Shown piece by piece: positions 16,957 through 26,000 of a DNA stretch of 64,000 nucleotides. A program made the position numbers and the translations under genes. The first letter of the stretch is position 1. Each line of letters opens with the position of its first letter. Under the pieces are notes generated by a model that saw only the letters and a list, made by a program, of their open reading frames with translations, was not told the origin of the DNA and ran no database searches. Source of the DNA: Vreelandella aquamarina (GTDB lineage: Bacteria > Pseudomonadota > Gammaproteobacteria > Pseudomonadales > Halomonadaceae); NCBI RefSeq assembly GCF_020075495.1, contig NZ_JABYQT010000001.1:434001-498000 (forward strand), given 5' to 3'.

Positions 16957-17826
16957 TTAACCGCGACTTAGCGTGGTGCCTAACAGGTGCTGCGCGCCGG
17001 GTACCAGCCAGACCGGATCGAGGCGGGTATTGGCGGCTTCAACGCACAGAAAATGGCGCGCAGCATCGGCGGGGGTGTCGGCCGGTAGAACGGTATCCGG
17101 ATGCCATACCACCGTCGAGTCGCTCGACTGCTTGGCAATACGCAGGCTGCGCACGCCGTCATTGAGCAGTACCGCTTCGTTGCTGTGATAGATGCGGTCG
17201 ATGCCGCCACGTATCGCAAGCGTTCCCTGCTGCTCGGCTTCGGCAAAATCGCGCAGCTTGTCCAGATAGCGCGCACCGGCCAGGCCTTCCAGGCGGCAGT
17301 TATGCACCTCATCAACGGCGAGGTAAGTGTGCAGCGCGCCGCTGGTCTTCACCGGCGCATCACCGATGTTTTCACTGATCAGCTCAACGCCGAGCCGCTG
17401 AGCGTTGGCCTGGATGATCACCCGGGCGGTGAGCTGGCTGTGCAGCCGCTCGGCGGGGGAAAGGTGCACTTCGATGCCTTCGGCGTGCTCGTCTACCGCG
17501 TCCAGGCGCCAAGAGGCGTGGCGTGCCAGGCCGTGAAAGGCGCCGCTACGATCCGGGGATTCATCCGCGTAGCGCTCGTCGGCAAACCAGGGCCAGCACA
17601 GGGGAATGCCGCCGCGCACAACACCCGGCAGCGTTTCCGGGGTAGGCGTGGTCCACAGCCAGCCGGTGTCGTTGGCGGGTTTGAAGTGCAGTACCTGCGC
17701 GCCCTGCAGGCTGATGGCAAGTTCGCCCCAGGGCATGTTGAACAAGACTACCTCACGGCCTAGCCAGTGGGCCGTCTGCTGCCCGTCTGTCTTGGCCACA
17801 AGCGCTGCGAGTGAATCGGGGATCAT
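16957..17826 (-). CDS. D-hexose-6-phosphate mutarotase (YeaD-like)
   Basis: 289 residues. The aldose-1-epimerase fold is indicated by GGIPLCWPWFADE, the catalytic-histidine motif AFHGLARHASWRL, and the C-terminal VEAANTRLDPVWLVPG. The protein interconverts alpha and beta anomers of glucose-6-phosphate and related sugar phosphates in the cytoplasm. It stands alone on the minus strand, 116 nt behind ycjX and divergent from a small membrane-protein gene. Its position 2.5 kb from the hexose ABC transporter fits a sugar-metabolism neighbourhood, though it is not in that operon. Confidence 0.92.
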   Translation of the reverse strand: MIPDSLAALVAKTDGQQTAHWLGREVVLFNMPWGELAISLQGAQVLHFKPANDTGWLWTTPTPETLPGVVRGGIPLCWPWFADERYADESPDRSGAFHGLARHASWRLDAVDEHAEGIEVHLSPAERLHSQLTARVIIQANAQRLGVELISENIGDAPVKTSGALHTYLAVDEVHNCRLEGLAGARYLDKLRDFAEAEQQGTLAIRGGIDRIYHSNEAVLLNDGVRSLRIAKQSSDSTVVWHPDTVLPADTPADAARHFLCVEAANTRLDPVWLVPGAQHLLGTTLSRG

Positions 17827-17943
17827 CGGCTTTCCTTAAACGGGTGACATCAAATTAGGTAGAATTGTCGCGCTGTGTGCTATGGTAGGACAAGCAACAC
17901 GCAAAGGTAAAACCCTGACTAAAGTGGATATCAAGGAGGCACT

Positions 17944-18186
17944 ATGGGCTTTATTGCATGGTTGATCATTGGTGGTCTGGCTGGCTGGATCGCCGGCAAC
18001 ATCATGCGCGGCGGCGGTTTCGGCATCTTGGGCAACATTGGCGTAGGTATTGTCGGTGCGCTGCTGGGTGGTTTCCTGTTTACCTTGCTGGGCCTTCACG
18101 CGGGCGGTTTCATCGGCTCGCTGGTGACAGCAACGGTAGGTGCCATTGTCCTGCTCTGGGTAATAAGTAAGGTCAAAAAAGCGTAG
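17944..18186 (+). CDS. GlsB/YeaQ/YmgE family stress-response membrane protein
   Basis: 80 residues with three hydrophobic segments and many glycines: IAWLIIGGLAGWIAGNIMRG, then GILGNIGVGIVGALLGGFLF, then a last helix ending in KVKKA. This is the transglycosylase-associated family of small inner-membrane proteins, induced by stress in enterobacteria and lactic bacteria. A near-perfect Shine-Dalgarno (AAGGAGG) ends 5 nt before the ATG, which suggests high expression. A terminator follows 23 nt after the stop, so the gene is monocistronic. The biochemical role is not established for the family. Confidence 0.92.
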   Translation: MGFIAWLIIGGLAGWIAGNIMRGGGFGILGNIGVGIVGALLGGFLFTLLGLHAGGFIGSLVTATVGAIVLLWVISKVKKA

Positions 18187-18209
18187 TATCCTCCAGCTTA
18201 CATGTGATT

Positions 18210-18234
18210 GCTGCCCGGCCTTGCGCCGGGCAGC
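18210..18234 (+). terminator. rho-independent terminator after the YeaQ-like gene
   Basis: A 10-bp stem (GCTGCCCGGC / GCCGGGCAGC) with a 5-base loop, followed by GTCGTTTTA. Confidence 0.8.
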
Positions 18235-18347
18235 GTCGTTTTACGTCATCCCTGCCGTTTTGTTATCGGTCTTGGCACCACTTTCCGTTACACTAGGCCG
18301 CTTTATTCTGGCGCATTGCCGATGGATTTTTGCTTTCGAGGTGTCTC

Positions 18348-20813
18348 TTGGTCGACGCGTTAAATGCCTGGTGGGCTCAACAGCTAGTGTTATGCGATTG
18401 GGCATTTACCCCCCACCCTCTGTCGGTGGATTCTCAGGCGGCCGAACAGCGCCTCCTGGCACTGGGTATCACCAGCCGTCACGAGCTGGCCGAACAGCTT
18501 TTTCATACGCTCGGCCCAAGCACCGGCCACGCTGACCGTTTGCTGGGGGCACTTGAGTGGACCGCCCTGGCCGGCGCTGCCGGATGGCTTGATGCCGCAC
18601 AGGCGCATACCTGGGCGCATCATGTCATCCGTCGTATCAATACCGAACACGGCGACCTGCGTGCCTGGCTTTCAGAACTGCGACGGGCGTTGGGCGCCAG
18701 GGGATGGGGGCAGGGAGAGAATGATCGCTTTATCGACGCCTGCCAGGCGCTCTCCACCCTCGAAAACGAGGGCGAAGGGGTTACCTGGGAGATGCTGCGC
18801 CAGGCACTTGCCGAGCTACCCGCGCCAGCCTCTGTATGGCCACAAGCACCACAAGCGCAACCCTGGCGGCTGTGTGCCCTGTTTCGACCGGTCATCAGCT
18901 ATCCGGCAAGCCATGCCGACTGGCCCGAGGCCAGCCAATGGCTCGAGCGTATCTGGCAGATCCATGGCCGCGAGCAGCTTCTCGAGGTGGCGCTATGGCT
19001 GGGGGCCCAGGGTGAACGCCAGCGCTGGGATATTGAAGCTCGTGAGCTTCTGGGCATGGATAATACCCAGCGCCTTGCCTGGCAGCACGACGCCATCGAA
19101 GACGCGCCCTACGCAGGTGTACTCAATGAATTCGTGGGCCATGGAGAGCCGCTCGAGTGGGCCGCCTGGGACTGGCTGCGGCTGGTGGAGATTGCCTGGG
19201 CCGGCGCCTGCTGCGGCTGGCTTAGCCAGGCCGAAGCCGACGATCTTGCAGGCCACGCCGCGTATCTGATCAGCCATCGCTACCACGACTGGCACGCACT
19301 ACTGAAAGCCTACCTGCGTGGGCAGAGCCTGTTCGAGGGCATCGACCGGCGCGACATGACGCCCAGTGCCCACCATGTGCTGCTGCTCGATGCACCCCAC
19401 AGCCCCTGGAAAGGCTCACCTGCAAGCCTGCTTGATGAGGCGACCCGCAAGGCGTCCGAGCAGCGTATTCGAGGATGGCGCAATACGCCCCATCACTGGC
19501 TGCTGGCGCTTTCCGGGGTACGCGAGCCGGACGTCATGCTGCGCCAGCGCGACCCCGGCGCCCCGGTGGCCGAAGCGCGACGGGCGGATGCCGCCCTCTA
19601 CCTGCAGGAGTCGCTTGGCCTGCACGCCGACGAGGGTCACGAAGTGATGGCTCGCTACTGGCTGCCGGCCCAGGCCCACCATTTGAATCAGCTGGCTGCC
19701 GATGCGGTACACGGCGTGCTGCCGCCTTCACAGACGTCCTTTGGCCAGCCAACCGCCGACGAGCTGAAACAGCGCAATGCGGTCAAAGGGGTCAGCCGCC
19801 ATGCAGCGACCATCCACATGGCCGAAAAATTCGCCTTTTATCTGCACATGGCCCTGGACAGTGGCCTGTTCGAGCGTGAGCCGCTGCTGGACCATGCGCG
19901 TTCGCTGCGCAGCTGTTTGTGCCGTTTCTACCCAAGCCCCAAGCGCCTTCTGGAGGCCTGGTTCGCCTGGGAGAGCTGCCTTCCCGAACCCGAGCATGCC
20001 TCGCTGATCAATGAAATTGCCTGGCACCTGGAAGACCCGGGGAGCCTCTTCTACTGGCTGGATTGGCGCCCGGATGCCTGGTGCGAGCCGGGTGGACGAC
20101 CCACGCTTTCCCATTTCACCGCCATGTCGCTGGTCGGGCCACTCAACAGCGCCGTGTGGAGCGAGCCAAAGCCGGAAAGCCCGCGGGAGTGCGCTGATAT
20201 CCGGGAGTGGGTGGAGAGTCATTACCATCTGAGCAGCGCCGCTGATATGCAGGAGTTCCTGACCTTCATGCTGGAGGCGGGCGACCGGCAGGAGTATCAG
20301 ATCAACTACGCTCCCTATACGCTCAACCCGGAGCGTCTGAAAGCCGAAATCGCCATTCTGGAATCCGGTGACTGTGCCGAGGAGGAGCGCCACCACCTGC
20401 TGCGCCTGCGTCGTGTACAGGGCAATGAAGATGGCTGTAACGATGTCGACATGGCCGCGTGGGATATTGCCCAGCTGGTAGATCTGGCCATTGCCGCCCG
20501 CCAGCTTGGCTGGCTGGAGAGCCAGGCCTTTGCCGACGTGCTTGACCGCGCCTATCAGCTGGCCGCCGACCACTATGCAGGGTGGCAGGAGTATGCCGCC
20601 GGCATGTACGCCGGGTTCTCCTTTTTCATGGGCGAGACGCCGGAGCGAGAAAGCTTTCTCGCCGGGTTCCGCCAGGCCATGGTGGCCTGGATCTGTGGGG
20701 CGCCGGTGCTGGCGGGCCCCTGGGCGAGCCTTGATTTTCCAGGCAATAAACCACGCCATTTCGCCCCGCTGCATATCGATACGCTGCCGGGCGATCAGCG
20801 GACGTTACATTGA
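18348..20813 (+). CDS. DUF1266-type protein with three internal repeats
   Basis: 821 residues if translation starts at TTG 18348, which has CGAGG 6 nt upstream; a TTG six codons earlier lacks this. It is soluble, rich in Trp and acidic. A module of about 60 residues with a pattern like W-x-A-x(6)-A-x(3)-GWL, then Y-x(2)-W, then Y-x(2)-G-x(3)-F occurs near residues 70-120, 272-330 and 703-765. The third copy (WDIAQLVDLAIAARQLGWLE) is closest to the DUF1266 (YbeR/YbeU) consensus; E. coli members are about 235 residues, so this one is far longer. Function is unknown. It sits 85 nt ahead of an NlpC/P60 lipoprotein gene. Confidence 0.75.
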   Translation: MVDALNAWWAQQLVLCDWAFTPHPLSVDSQAAEQRLLALGITSRHELAEQLFHTLGPSTGHADRLLGALEWTALAGAAGWLDAAQAHTWAHHVIRRINTEHGDLRAWLSELRRALGARGWGQGENDRFIDACQALSTLENEGEGVTWEMLRQALAELPAPASVWPQAPQAQPWRLCALFRPVISYPASHADWPEASQWLERIWQIHGREQLLEVALWLGAQGERQRWDIEARELLGMDNTQRLAWQHDAIEDAPYAGVLNEFVGHGEPLEWAAWDWLRLVEIAWAGACCGWLSQAEADDLAGHAAYLISHRYHDWHALLKAYLRGQSLFEGIDRRDMTPSAHHVLLLDAPHSPWKGSPASLLDEATRKASEQRIRGWRNTPHHWLLALSGVREPDVMLRQRDPGAPVAEARRADAALYLQESLGLHADEGHEVMARYWLPAQAHHLNQLAADAVHGVLPPSQTSFGQPTADELKQRNAVKGVSRHAATIHMAEKFAFYLHMALDSGLFEREPLLDHARSLRSCLCRFYPSPKRLLEAWFAWESCLPEPEHASLINEIAWHLEDPGSLFYWLDWRPDAWCEPGGRPTLSHFTAMSLVGPLNSAVWSEPKPESPRECADIREWVESHYHLSSAADMQEFLTFMLEAGDRQEYQINYAPYTLNPERLKAEIAILESGDCAEEERHHLLRLRRVQGNEDGCNDVDMAAWDIAQLVDLAIAARQLGWLESQAFADVLDRAYQLAADHYAGWQEYAAGMYAGFSFFMGETPERESFLAGFRQAMVAWICGAPVLAGPWASLDFPGNKPRHFAPLHIDTLPGDQRTLH

Positions 20814-20898
20814 GGCTCGCCAAGCATGCATGACCTGGCTTATAGTCTGGCTTTTGTTGTTCACCTTACTTTCCCAACAATATTACGAGGTTAAGCGC

Positions 20899-21531
20899 AT
20901 GGTTGCGTTGCCACGCCCCGCTGTGACCGCTGTCCGTGTTATAAGTGCTTGTATTGTAGTTTCTTTTTTGGCTGGATGTGCGGGCTCCTCAAGACAGAAC
21001 ATGGAGCCGCCCGCCGATTATTTCTCGATGACGCTGCCGGGGATGCAAAATGGGTTCAGCCCGCAGATGTCGCCAGTGAATAATTCGGTTGCCCAGTTAC
21101 GCAGTTTCCAGACACCGCCACCTACGCTAGTACGCCAAGCGCTTTTGGAGCAGCACCAGCGATGGTCGGGGACGCCCTATCGAATCGGTGGCACGACAGC
21201 CAAGGGGGTCGACTGTTCAGGGCTGGTACGCAACGTTTATCGTGAAATGTTCAATGTAGAATTGCCCCGTTCCACCTACGAGCAGGTACATGAGGGACGC
21301 GCGATCGACCGCCAGGAGCTGCAGGCGGGCGATCTGGTGTTCTTCCGTCCCCCCGGCAACAATCATGTGGGGATTTACGTGGGCGATGGTTATTTTCTAC
21401 ACGCCTCCACATCGCAGGGTGTGATTATCTCCAGTCTGGACAACAGCTACTGGCAGCGCTACTACTGGCAATCGCGGCGCGCTCTGGAACCCACCAATCT
21501 GGCGTATCTGAGCAGTAACTTCACGCCTTGA
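20899..21531 (+). CDS. NlpC/P60 family lipoprotein, probable cell-wall endopeptidase
   Basis: 210 residues from ATG 20899, with ACGAGG 8 nt upstream. A lipoprotein signal peptide ends in the lipobox LAGC near residue 26, so the protein should be anchored in the outer membrane. The C40 peptidase domain has catalytic Cys in VDCSGLVRNVYRE, then the usual LPRSTYEQ, GDLVFFRP and the catalytic His in NNHVGIYVGDGYFLHAS. Relatives (Spr/MepS, NlpC) cut peptidoglycan cross-links to allow growth. The stop overlaps the start of the MFS transporter gene by one base (TGATG). Confidence 0.92.
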   Translation: MVALPRPAVTAVRVISACIVVSFLAGCAGSSRQNMEPPADYFSMTLPGMQNGFSPQMSPVNNSVAQLRSFQTPPPTLVRQALLEQHQRWSGTPYRIGGTTAKGVDCSGLVRNVYREMFNVELPRSTYEQVHEGRAIDRQELQAGDLVFFRPPGNNHVGIYVGDGYFLHASTSQGVIISSLDNSYWQRYYWQSRRALEPTNLAYLSSNFTP

Positions 21532-22757
21532 TGATCAAGCGGGTCGTCAGGCCCGTGATCGAGAAGGGAATGATTGCAGACAAGACGCGCGCCTGGTGGC
21601 GCGCCACCATGGCCTTGTGCTTAGGGTCATTTCTGGTATTCATCAATCTTTACGTTCCGCAGCCCCTGCTGCCGGAGCTCAAGGCCGCGTTTGACGTATC
21701 GACCCTGGGCGTGAGCCTGCTGATGTCCGTCGCCACGCTCTCCCTGGCACTGGCGCTTTTAGTGTTTGGGCCGCTTTCCGATGCCATTGGCCGCGAGAGC
21801 ATCATGCGTATCACGCTGCTGCTGGCCGGGGGGCTGTCGCTTGCGTTGGCATTTGCGCCTAACTTCGAAAGTCTTTTGCTGCTGCGCCTGCTTCAGGGCT
21901 TCGTGCTGGGAGGCCTGCCTGCCGTAGCGATTGCCTGGATGGGGGATGCGTTCGAAAAGCCGGCACTCCTGAGCGCGGTGGGGCTTTATATCGGGGCGAA
22001 CTCGCTGGGCGGGATCAGCGGGCGCCTCGTCGGTGGGGCGGCGGCAGGCATTGGTGGGCCCCAGGCGGCGTTTGTCGCCGTGGGCTTGATGACGCTGGTG
22101 GGCTGCGCGCTGTTCTGGCGCCTGCTGCCCGACAGCCGCACCTTCGTGCCTCAGCGGTTTGAACTGCGTCGCGCACTTGCCGATCTGCTCGGCCATCTAC
22201 GCACCCCGGTACTGCTGGCCGCTTACTGTCTGGGCGGCATCAACTTTCTGATTTTCATCAATCAGTACAGCTATATCACGTTCCGCCTGGCCGCTGAACC
22301 TTATCATCTGGCCGCCAGTGGGCTCGGGTTGATCTTTCTGACCTATCTGGGTGGCACTTTCGGCTCCACCGTGTCCGGGCGTCTGGCCCAGCGCTTTTCG
22401 CCCGCTACCTGCATGATGGCCGGCGTCATCATTCTGATGGCCGGCACTGCCGTTACTCTGAGTAGATCCCTTGAGCTGATCATCCTGGGGCTGACCATCA
22501 ACGCCTTTGGCTTTTTCATGGCTCACTCGCTGGCCTCCAGCTGGGTAGGCCGCTACGCTCAGGGTGCCCGCGGCAGCGCGTCCGCGCTCTATCTGGTGTT
22601 CTACTACGTAGGCGCCAGCCTCGGGGGCGTCTGGCTGGAGTTTTTCTGGCAGGCTGACGGCTGGCACGGTGTTGCCTGGGGGTCGTGGATATTACTGAGC
22701 ATCACGCTGACGATTACCCTGGGCATGCGCCGTTTCGAGCGGCGTCAGGACAGCTGA
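21531..22757 (+). CDS. MFS transporter (YnfM/arabinose-efflux-like)
   Basis: 408 residues with about 12 predicted membrane helices. The motif between helices 2 and 3 (LVFGPLSDAIGRESIMRI) is the MFS signature, followed by the helix-4 region LRLLQGFVLGGLPAVAIAWM. It resembles the YnfM/AraJ group of proton-driven efflux pumps; the substrate is unknown. The ATG overlaps the stop of the preceding lipoprotein gene, so the pair is co-transcribed and translationally coupled. The 3' end overlaps the convergent nikE gene by 13 bases. Confidence 0.88.
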   Translation: MIKRVVRPVIEKGMIADKTRAWWRATMALCLGSFLVFINLYVPQPLLPELKAAFDVSTLGVSLLMSVATLSLALALLVFGPLSDAIGRESIMRITLLLAGGLSLALAFAPNFESLLLLRLLQGFVLGGLPAVAIAWMGDAFEKPALLSAVGLYIGANSLGGISGRLVGGAAAGIGGPQAAFVAVGLMTLVGCALFWRLLPDSRTFVPQRFELRRALADLLGHLRTPVLLAAYCLGGINFLIFINQYSYITFRLAAEPYHLAASGLGLIFLTYLGGTFGSTVSGRLAQRFSPATCMMAGVIILMAGTAVTLSRSLELIILGLTINAFGFFMAHSLASSWVGRYAQGARGSASALYLVFYYVGASLGGVWLEFFWQADGWHGVAWGSWILLSITLTITLGMRRFERRQDS

Positions 22758-23377
22758 TAGTGCTCGGCGGCGTGCAGCCGGGCATTTTCCAGGTGGTAGC
22801 GGCGTTGGCACAGGCGCCTGAGCAGGGCGGCATCGTGGCTGATCACCAGAACGCCGAGCTTGCGCTTTTCCGCTTCTGCCTTCAATGCTTGCCAAAGGGC
22901 CAGTTGGGTAATCGGGTCAAGCATGGTCGATATCTCATCGGCAATCAGGTAGCGTACCCCCGGCGCCAATGCGCGCAGCACGCAGACACGCTGCAGCTCG
23001 CCCCCGGAAAGCGTGCGCACCGGCCGGTTCAGCCATTCAGGCTTTATTCCGAAGGCGCGGCGTAGCGTCTCCGGCGGCGCCCAGGCCTCGTTCAGCACGC
23101 GGGTGACCCGCCAGTGAGGATTGACCGCAAGTTCGGGGGATTGCGGCAGCCACTGTACCGGCCTGAGGCCCTTGGCGGGAAGCTGCTCGCCATCTATCCG
23201 GATATGGCCATGGGCAGGCTCGTCATGCCCGGCAAGCAGACGGCCAAGCGTTGATTTGCCTGCGCCGGAATCACCGCTCAGTCCGATCCACTCTCCCGCT
23301 CCAAGGCGCAGTGACACATCCTCGAAAAGGGGCGGCTGGGCGTGGAAGGCGTAGCGCAGCTGGCAGGCTTCAAGCAA
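22745..23377 (-). CDS. nikE: nickel ABC transporter ATP-binding protein NikE-like
   Basis: 210 residues. Walker A is GDSGAGKSTLGRLLAG, the signature is TLSGGELQRVCVLRAL, and Walker B is YLIADEISTMLD. It is short compared with the 268 residues of E. coli NikE because the oligopeptide-type C-terminal extension is missing. It overlaps nikD by 8 nt and is the last gene of the operon nikABCDE. Sequence alone would allow a peptide transporter; the nickel call rests on the NikR operator and divergent nikR. Confidence 0.8.
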   Translation of the reverse strand: MLEACQLRYAFHAQPPLFEDVSLRLGAGEWIGLSGDSGAGKSTLGRLLAGHDEPAHGHIRIDGEQLPAKGLRPVQWLPQSPELAVNPHWRVTRVLNEAWAPPETLRRAFGIKPEWLNRPVRTLSGGELQRVCVLRALAPGVRYLIADEISTMLDPITQLALWQALKAEAEKRKLGVLVISHDAALLRRLCQRRYHLENARLHAAEHYQLS

Positions 23378-24191
23378 GGTACGGCTCCTTCATGTACCCG
23401 CTATCCAGCGTGAAGGCGTTATCCGGCAGGGCCTGCCAGAGCGCCCGGGCATAGGCGCTTTGCAGCGCCTGGCCCGTGCCATGAAACATGTGCGCAGCCG
23501 CGGTTTCCACGCAGTGGCCCTCATGCATGACCGTGACGTGTTCGGCAATGGACAGCGCGTGGCGCAGGTCATGGGTAATCAGCATCACCGCCTTGCCCTG
23601 CCGGGCCAAGGCAGCCAACGCATCGAGCACCCGGTCTCTCTGGAGCGGGTCGAGCCCGACGGTAGGCTCATCGGCAATGACCAGCGACGCCTGGGTCACC
23701 TGCGCCATGGCGGTAAGCACGCGCCGCGCCATGCCGCCGGAAAGCTCGTGGGGGTACGCCTGGCAGGCGCGCTCATCAAGCTGGTAGTGGGCCAGCGCTT
23801 GGCAGGCTGCCTGGTGAGCGCCAGCGGGAGAAAGCCCCGCCCGGCGTGCTGCCCAGCCCACCTGGCGCTGGCTGCGCGCCAACGGGTCCAGGGCGCTCAG
23901 CGATTGCGGAATCAACGCAAGCTCTCGGCCACGCAGTGCGCGTTTACGCCGCTCATCGAGCGCTGCCCCCTTGAAAAAGCAGCGCCCGCCTGACCGTGCA
24001 TCTTCTGGCAAGAGCCCCATGATGGTGTGGGCCAGCAGGCTTTTGCCGGCGCCCGACGCGCCCACGATGGCGTGTACGCTTCCCGCCGTCACGCTCAAGC
24101 TGAGCTGGTTCAGGTGAGTGGCATAACGGCGCCGCCAGAAGCGTGGGTAGTACGGCAGCGCAAGCGATAGTTGCTCGATACGTAGCATCAA
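23370..24191 (-). CDS. nikD: nickel ABC transporter ATP-binding protein NikD-like
   Basis: 273 residues. Walker A is GASGAGKSLLAHTIMG, the signature is ELSGGMARRVLTAMA, Walker B is LVIADEPTVGLD, and the H-loop is MLITHDLRHAL. It belongs to the peptide/opine/nickel (PepT) ATPase family and heterodimerises with the NikE-like ATPase encoded next. A 13-nt gap separates it from nikC upstream. Confidence 0.82.
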   Translation of the reverse strand: MMLRIEQLSLALPYYPRFWRRRYATHLNQLSLSVTAGSVHAIVGASGAGKSLLAHTIMGLLPEDARSGGRCFFKGAALDERRKRALRGRELALIPQSLSALDPLARSQRQVGWAARRAGLSPAGAHQAACQALAHYQLDERACQAYPHELSGGMARRVLTAMAQVTQASLVIADEPTVGLDPLQRDRVLDALAALARQGKAVMLITHDLRHALSIAEHVTVMHEGHCVETAAAHMFHGTGQALQSAYARALWQALPDNAFTLDSGYMKEPYLA

Positions 24192-24204
24192 GGTCTCCAG
24201 GCCG

Positions 24205-25005
24205 TCATAGGGCGCGTCGTGCGCTGCTTGCGATACGTTCGATGCTCAGTACCATCAGCAGCAGCCCAAGCCCCGGAAACACGCCAAGCCACCAGTAACC
24301 CCCGCTCAGGTAGCGCATGGCATCGGCCAGCAGGAGACCGATGGCCGGCTGGCTGGGGCTCAAGCCAACGCCTAGAAACGTGAGCGCTGCTTCATGCAAG
24401 ATGGCGTGGGGAAACAGCAGCAGCGCTCCGACCAGGCAGTGCGGCAGCGCGTGGGGCAGAAAATGATGCAGCAGGATAAACCCCCGGGATTTACCCAGCG
24501 CTCGGGAAATGCCGATATAGGGCGCCGCGCGCAGTTGCAAGAGCTCGGCACGCAGCACCCGCGCAAGGCCAGGCCAGTGAGTGATAGCAACGGCGATGAC
24601 CACTGCCTGCAGGCCGCCGCCCAGAGCAAAGGCAATCAACAGCAGCAGGACAAGATGGGGGACGCTGAGTAGTGTATCGATCAGCATGCTGATCAGAGCA
24701 TCCAGGCGTGACGAAAAAGTGGCCAGCAGCGCCAGTCCAAGCGCGATGGCGCTGCCCAGCAGTGCCGCCAGAAAACCCACCTGGAAGCTCAGGGCAAGCC
24801 CCGCCAGGGTGCGTGCCCAGAGCTCGCGGCCCAACGCATCGGTGCCCAGCCAGTGATCGAGGCCGGGCGGGGCCAGGCGAGCCTCGAACTGCATGCGAGT
24901 CGGCAAGTCGCCCAGCCACCACTGGGCGTATAGCAGCGCCAGTAACAGCAGTGCCAGAAGGCTTGAGCAGACAAGCGCGCGCAGGCGTGGCTGAGTGGTT
25001 TTCAT
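24205..25005 (-). CDS. nikC: nickel ABC transporter permease NikC-like
   Basis: 266 residues with five to six predicted helices. The short N-terminal cytoplasmic stretch precedes helix 1 (ALVCSSLLALLLLALLYAQW). The DppC/NikC region HWLGTDALGRELWARTLAG is present, as is the EAA-type coupling loop (AAPYIGISRALGKSRGFILLHHFLPHALP). The start overlaps the nikB stop by 4 nt. Confidence 0.85.
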   Translation of the reverse strand: MKTTQPRLRALVCSSLLALLLLALLYAQWWLGDLPTRMQFEARLAPPGLDHWLGTDALGRELWARTLAGLALSFQVGFLAALLGSAIALGLALLATFSSRLDALISMLIDTLLSVPHLVLLLLIAFALGGGLQAVVIAVAITHWPGLARVLRAELLQLRAAPYIGISRALGKSRGFILLHHFLPHALPHCLVGALLLFPHAILHEAALTFLGVGLSPSQPAIGLLLADAMRYLSGGYWWLGVFPGLGLLLMVLSIERIASSARRAL

Positions 25006-26000
25006 GATGACATTGCCGCCGGTTTTCGAGGCCTGCGCATACGCGGATCAATAACGTGGTAAAGAGTATCAGCCAAGGTGTTGCCGGCAATGACAAAAAG
25101 CGCGGTAAACAGGGTAATGCCCAGCAGCAGCGGCACGTCACTGCGCAGCCCGGCCTCGACCGTTGCCTGGCCAAGGCCCGGGTAGGCAAACACCTGCTCG
25201 ATCAAAACCGAGCCACCAAACAGCTCGCCCAGTGAGGCCAGTGCCAGCGTCAGCGCGGGAAGGCTTGCATGGCGCACGCCATGACGCCAGGCGATATCCG
25301 CCCGACTGGCGCCCTGGGCAAAGGCGTGGGTAGCGATATCCGAGCGCATCAACGCCACCATGCGCGCTCGCGTGTGCAGCGTGATCGAGGCCGTGCCCAG
25401 CAGCGTCAGTGTGATGACCGGCAGGACCAGATGGTGAAGGCGGGTAGCCAGGTGAATAGCTTGATCTGACACGCCGACGGGCCCGGCGCAGCATACCGGC
25501 GTCCAGCCAAGGTAGACCGAAAACAGCAGAACGCCCAGCAGCGCCAGCCAGAAGGTGGGGGTCGAGGCGGTTACGTAGGCATAGGCGCTGATGATCTTGT
25601 CCAGCGGCGAATGCTCCTTGGCGCCGGCCAGCACGCCTAGCGCGAACCCCAGCAGTAGCGACAGCAGCCAGGCGCTGCCAAGTAGTGCCAGCGAACGCAT
25701 GAAGCGCTGGCCGATGACATCGCCAACAGGCTGGTCATAGACATGGCTCATGCCCAGGTTGCCGCTTGCCAGTTGCTGCAACCAACGGCCAAACTGCACC
25801 GGGGCCGGAGCGTCAAACCCCCAGCGGCTGGCGATAAGTTCGCGCTGCTCCGGGCTTACCTGGGCCACCAGAGGGCCGAGATAGGCGTTTACCGGGTCGA
25901 CCGGCGAGGCCATCATCAGCCCAAACGACACCCCGGCCACGCAGAGCAGTATCAGCCCCAGCCGCAGCAGGCGACGTAGCGTGGCAAGCGCTAGTCGCAC
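25002..26000 (-). CDS. nikB: nickel ABC transporter permease NikB-like
   Basis: 332 residues if it starts at GTG 26000, which lies inside the last codons of nikA; another GTG 12 nt upstream is possible, while the ATG at 26084 would overlap nikA by 94 nt and is unlikely. Helix 1 is LLRLGLILLCVAGVSFGLMM, followed by SPVDPVNAYLGP as in DppB/NikB permeases. The periplasmic loop before helix 2 has the family motif FGRWLQQLASGNLGMS. No clear Shine-Dalgarno is seen, so translation probably depends on nikA. Confidence 0.82.
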   Translation of the reverse strand: MRLALATLRRLLRLGLILLCVAGVSFGLMMASPVDPVNAYLGPLVAQVSPEQRELIASRWGFDAPAPVQFGRWLQQLASGNLGMSHVYDQPVGDVIGQRFMRSLALLGSAWLLSLLLGFALGVLAGAKEHSPLDKIISAYAYVTASTPTFWLALLGVLLFSVYLGWTPVCCAGPVGVSDQAIHLATRLHHLVLPVITLTLLGTASITLHTRARMVALMRSDIATHAFAQGASRADIAWRHGVRHASLPALTLALASLGELFGGSVLIEQVFAYPGLGQATVEAGLRSDVPLLLGITLFTALFVIAGNTLADTLYHVIDPRMRRPRKPAAMSS

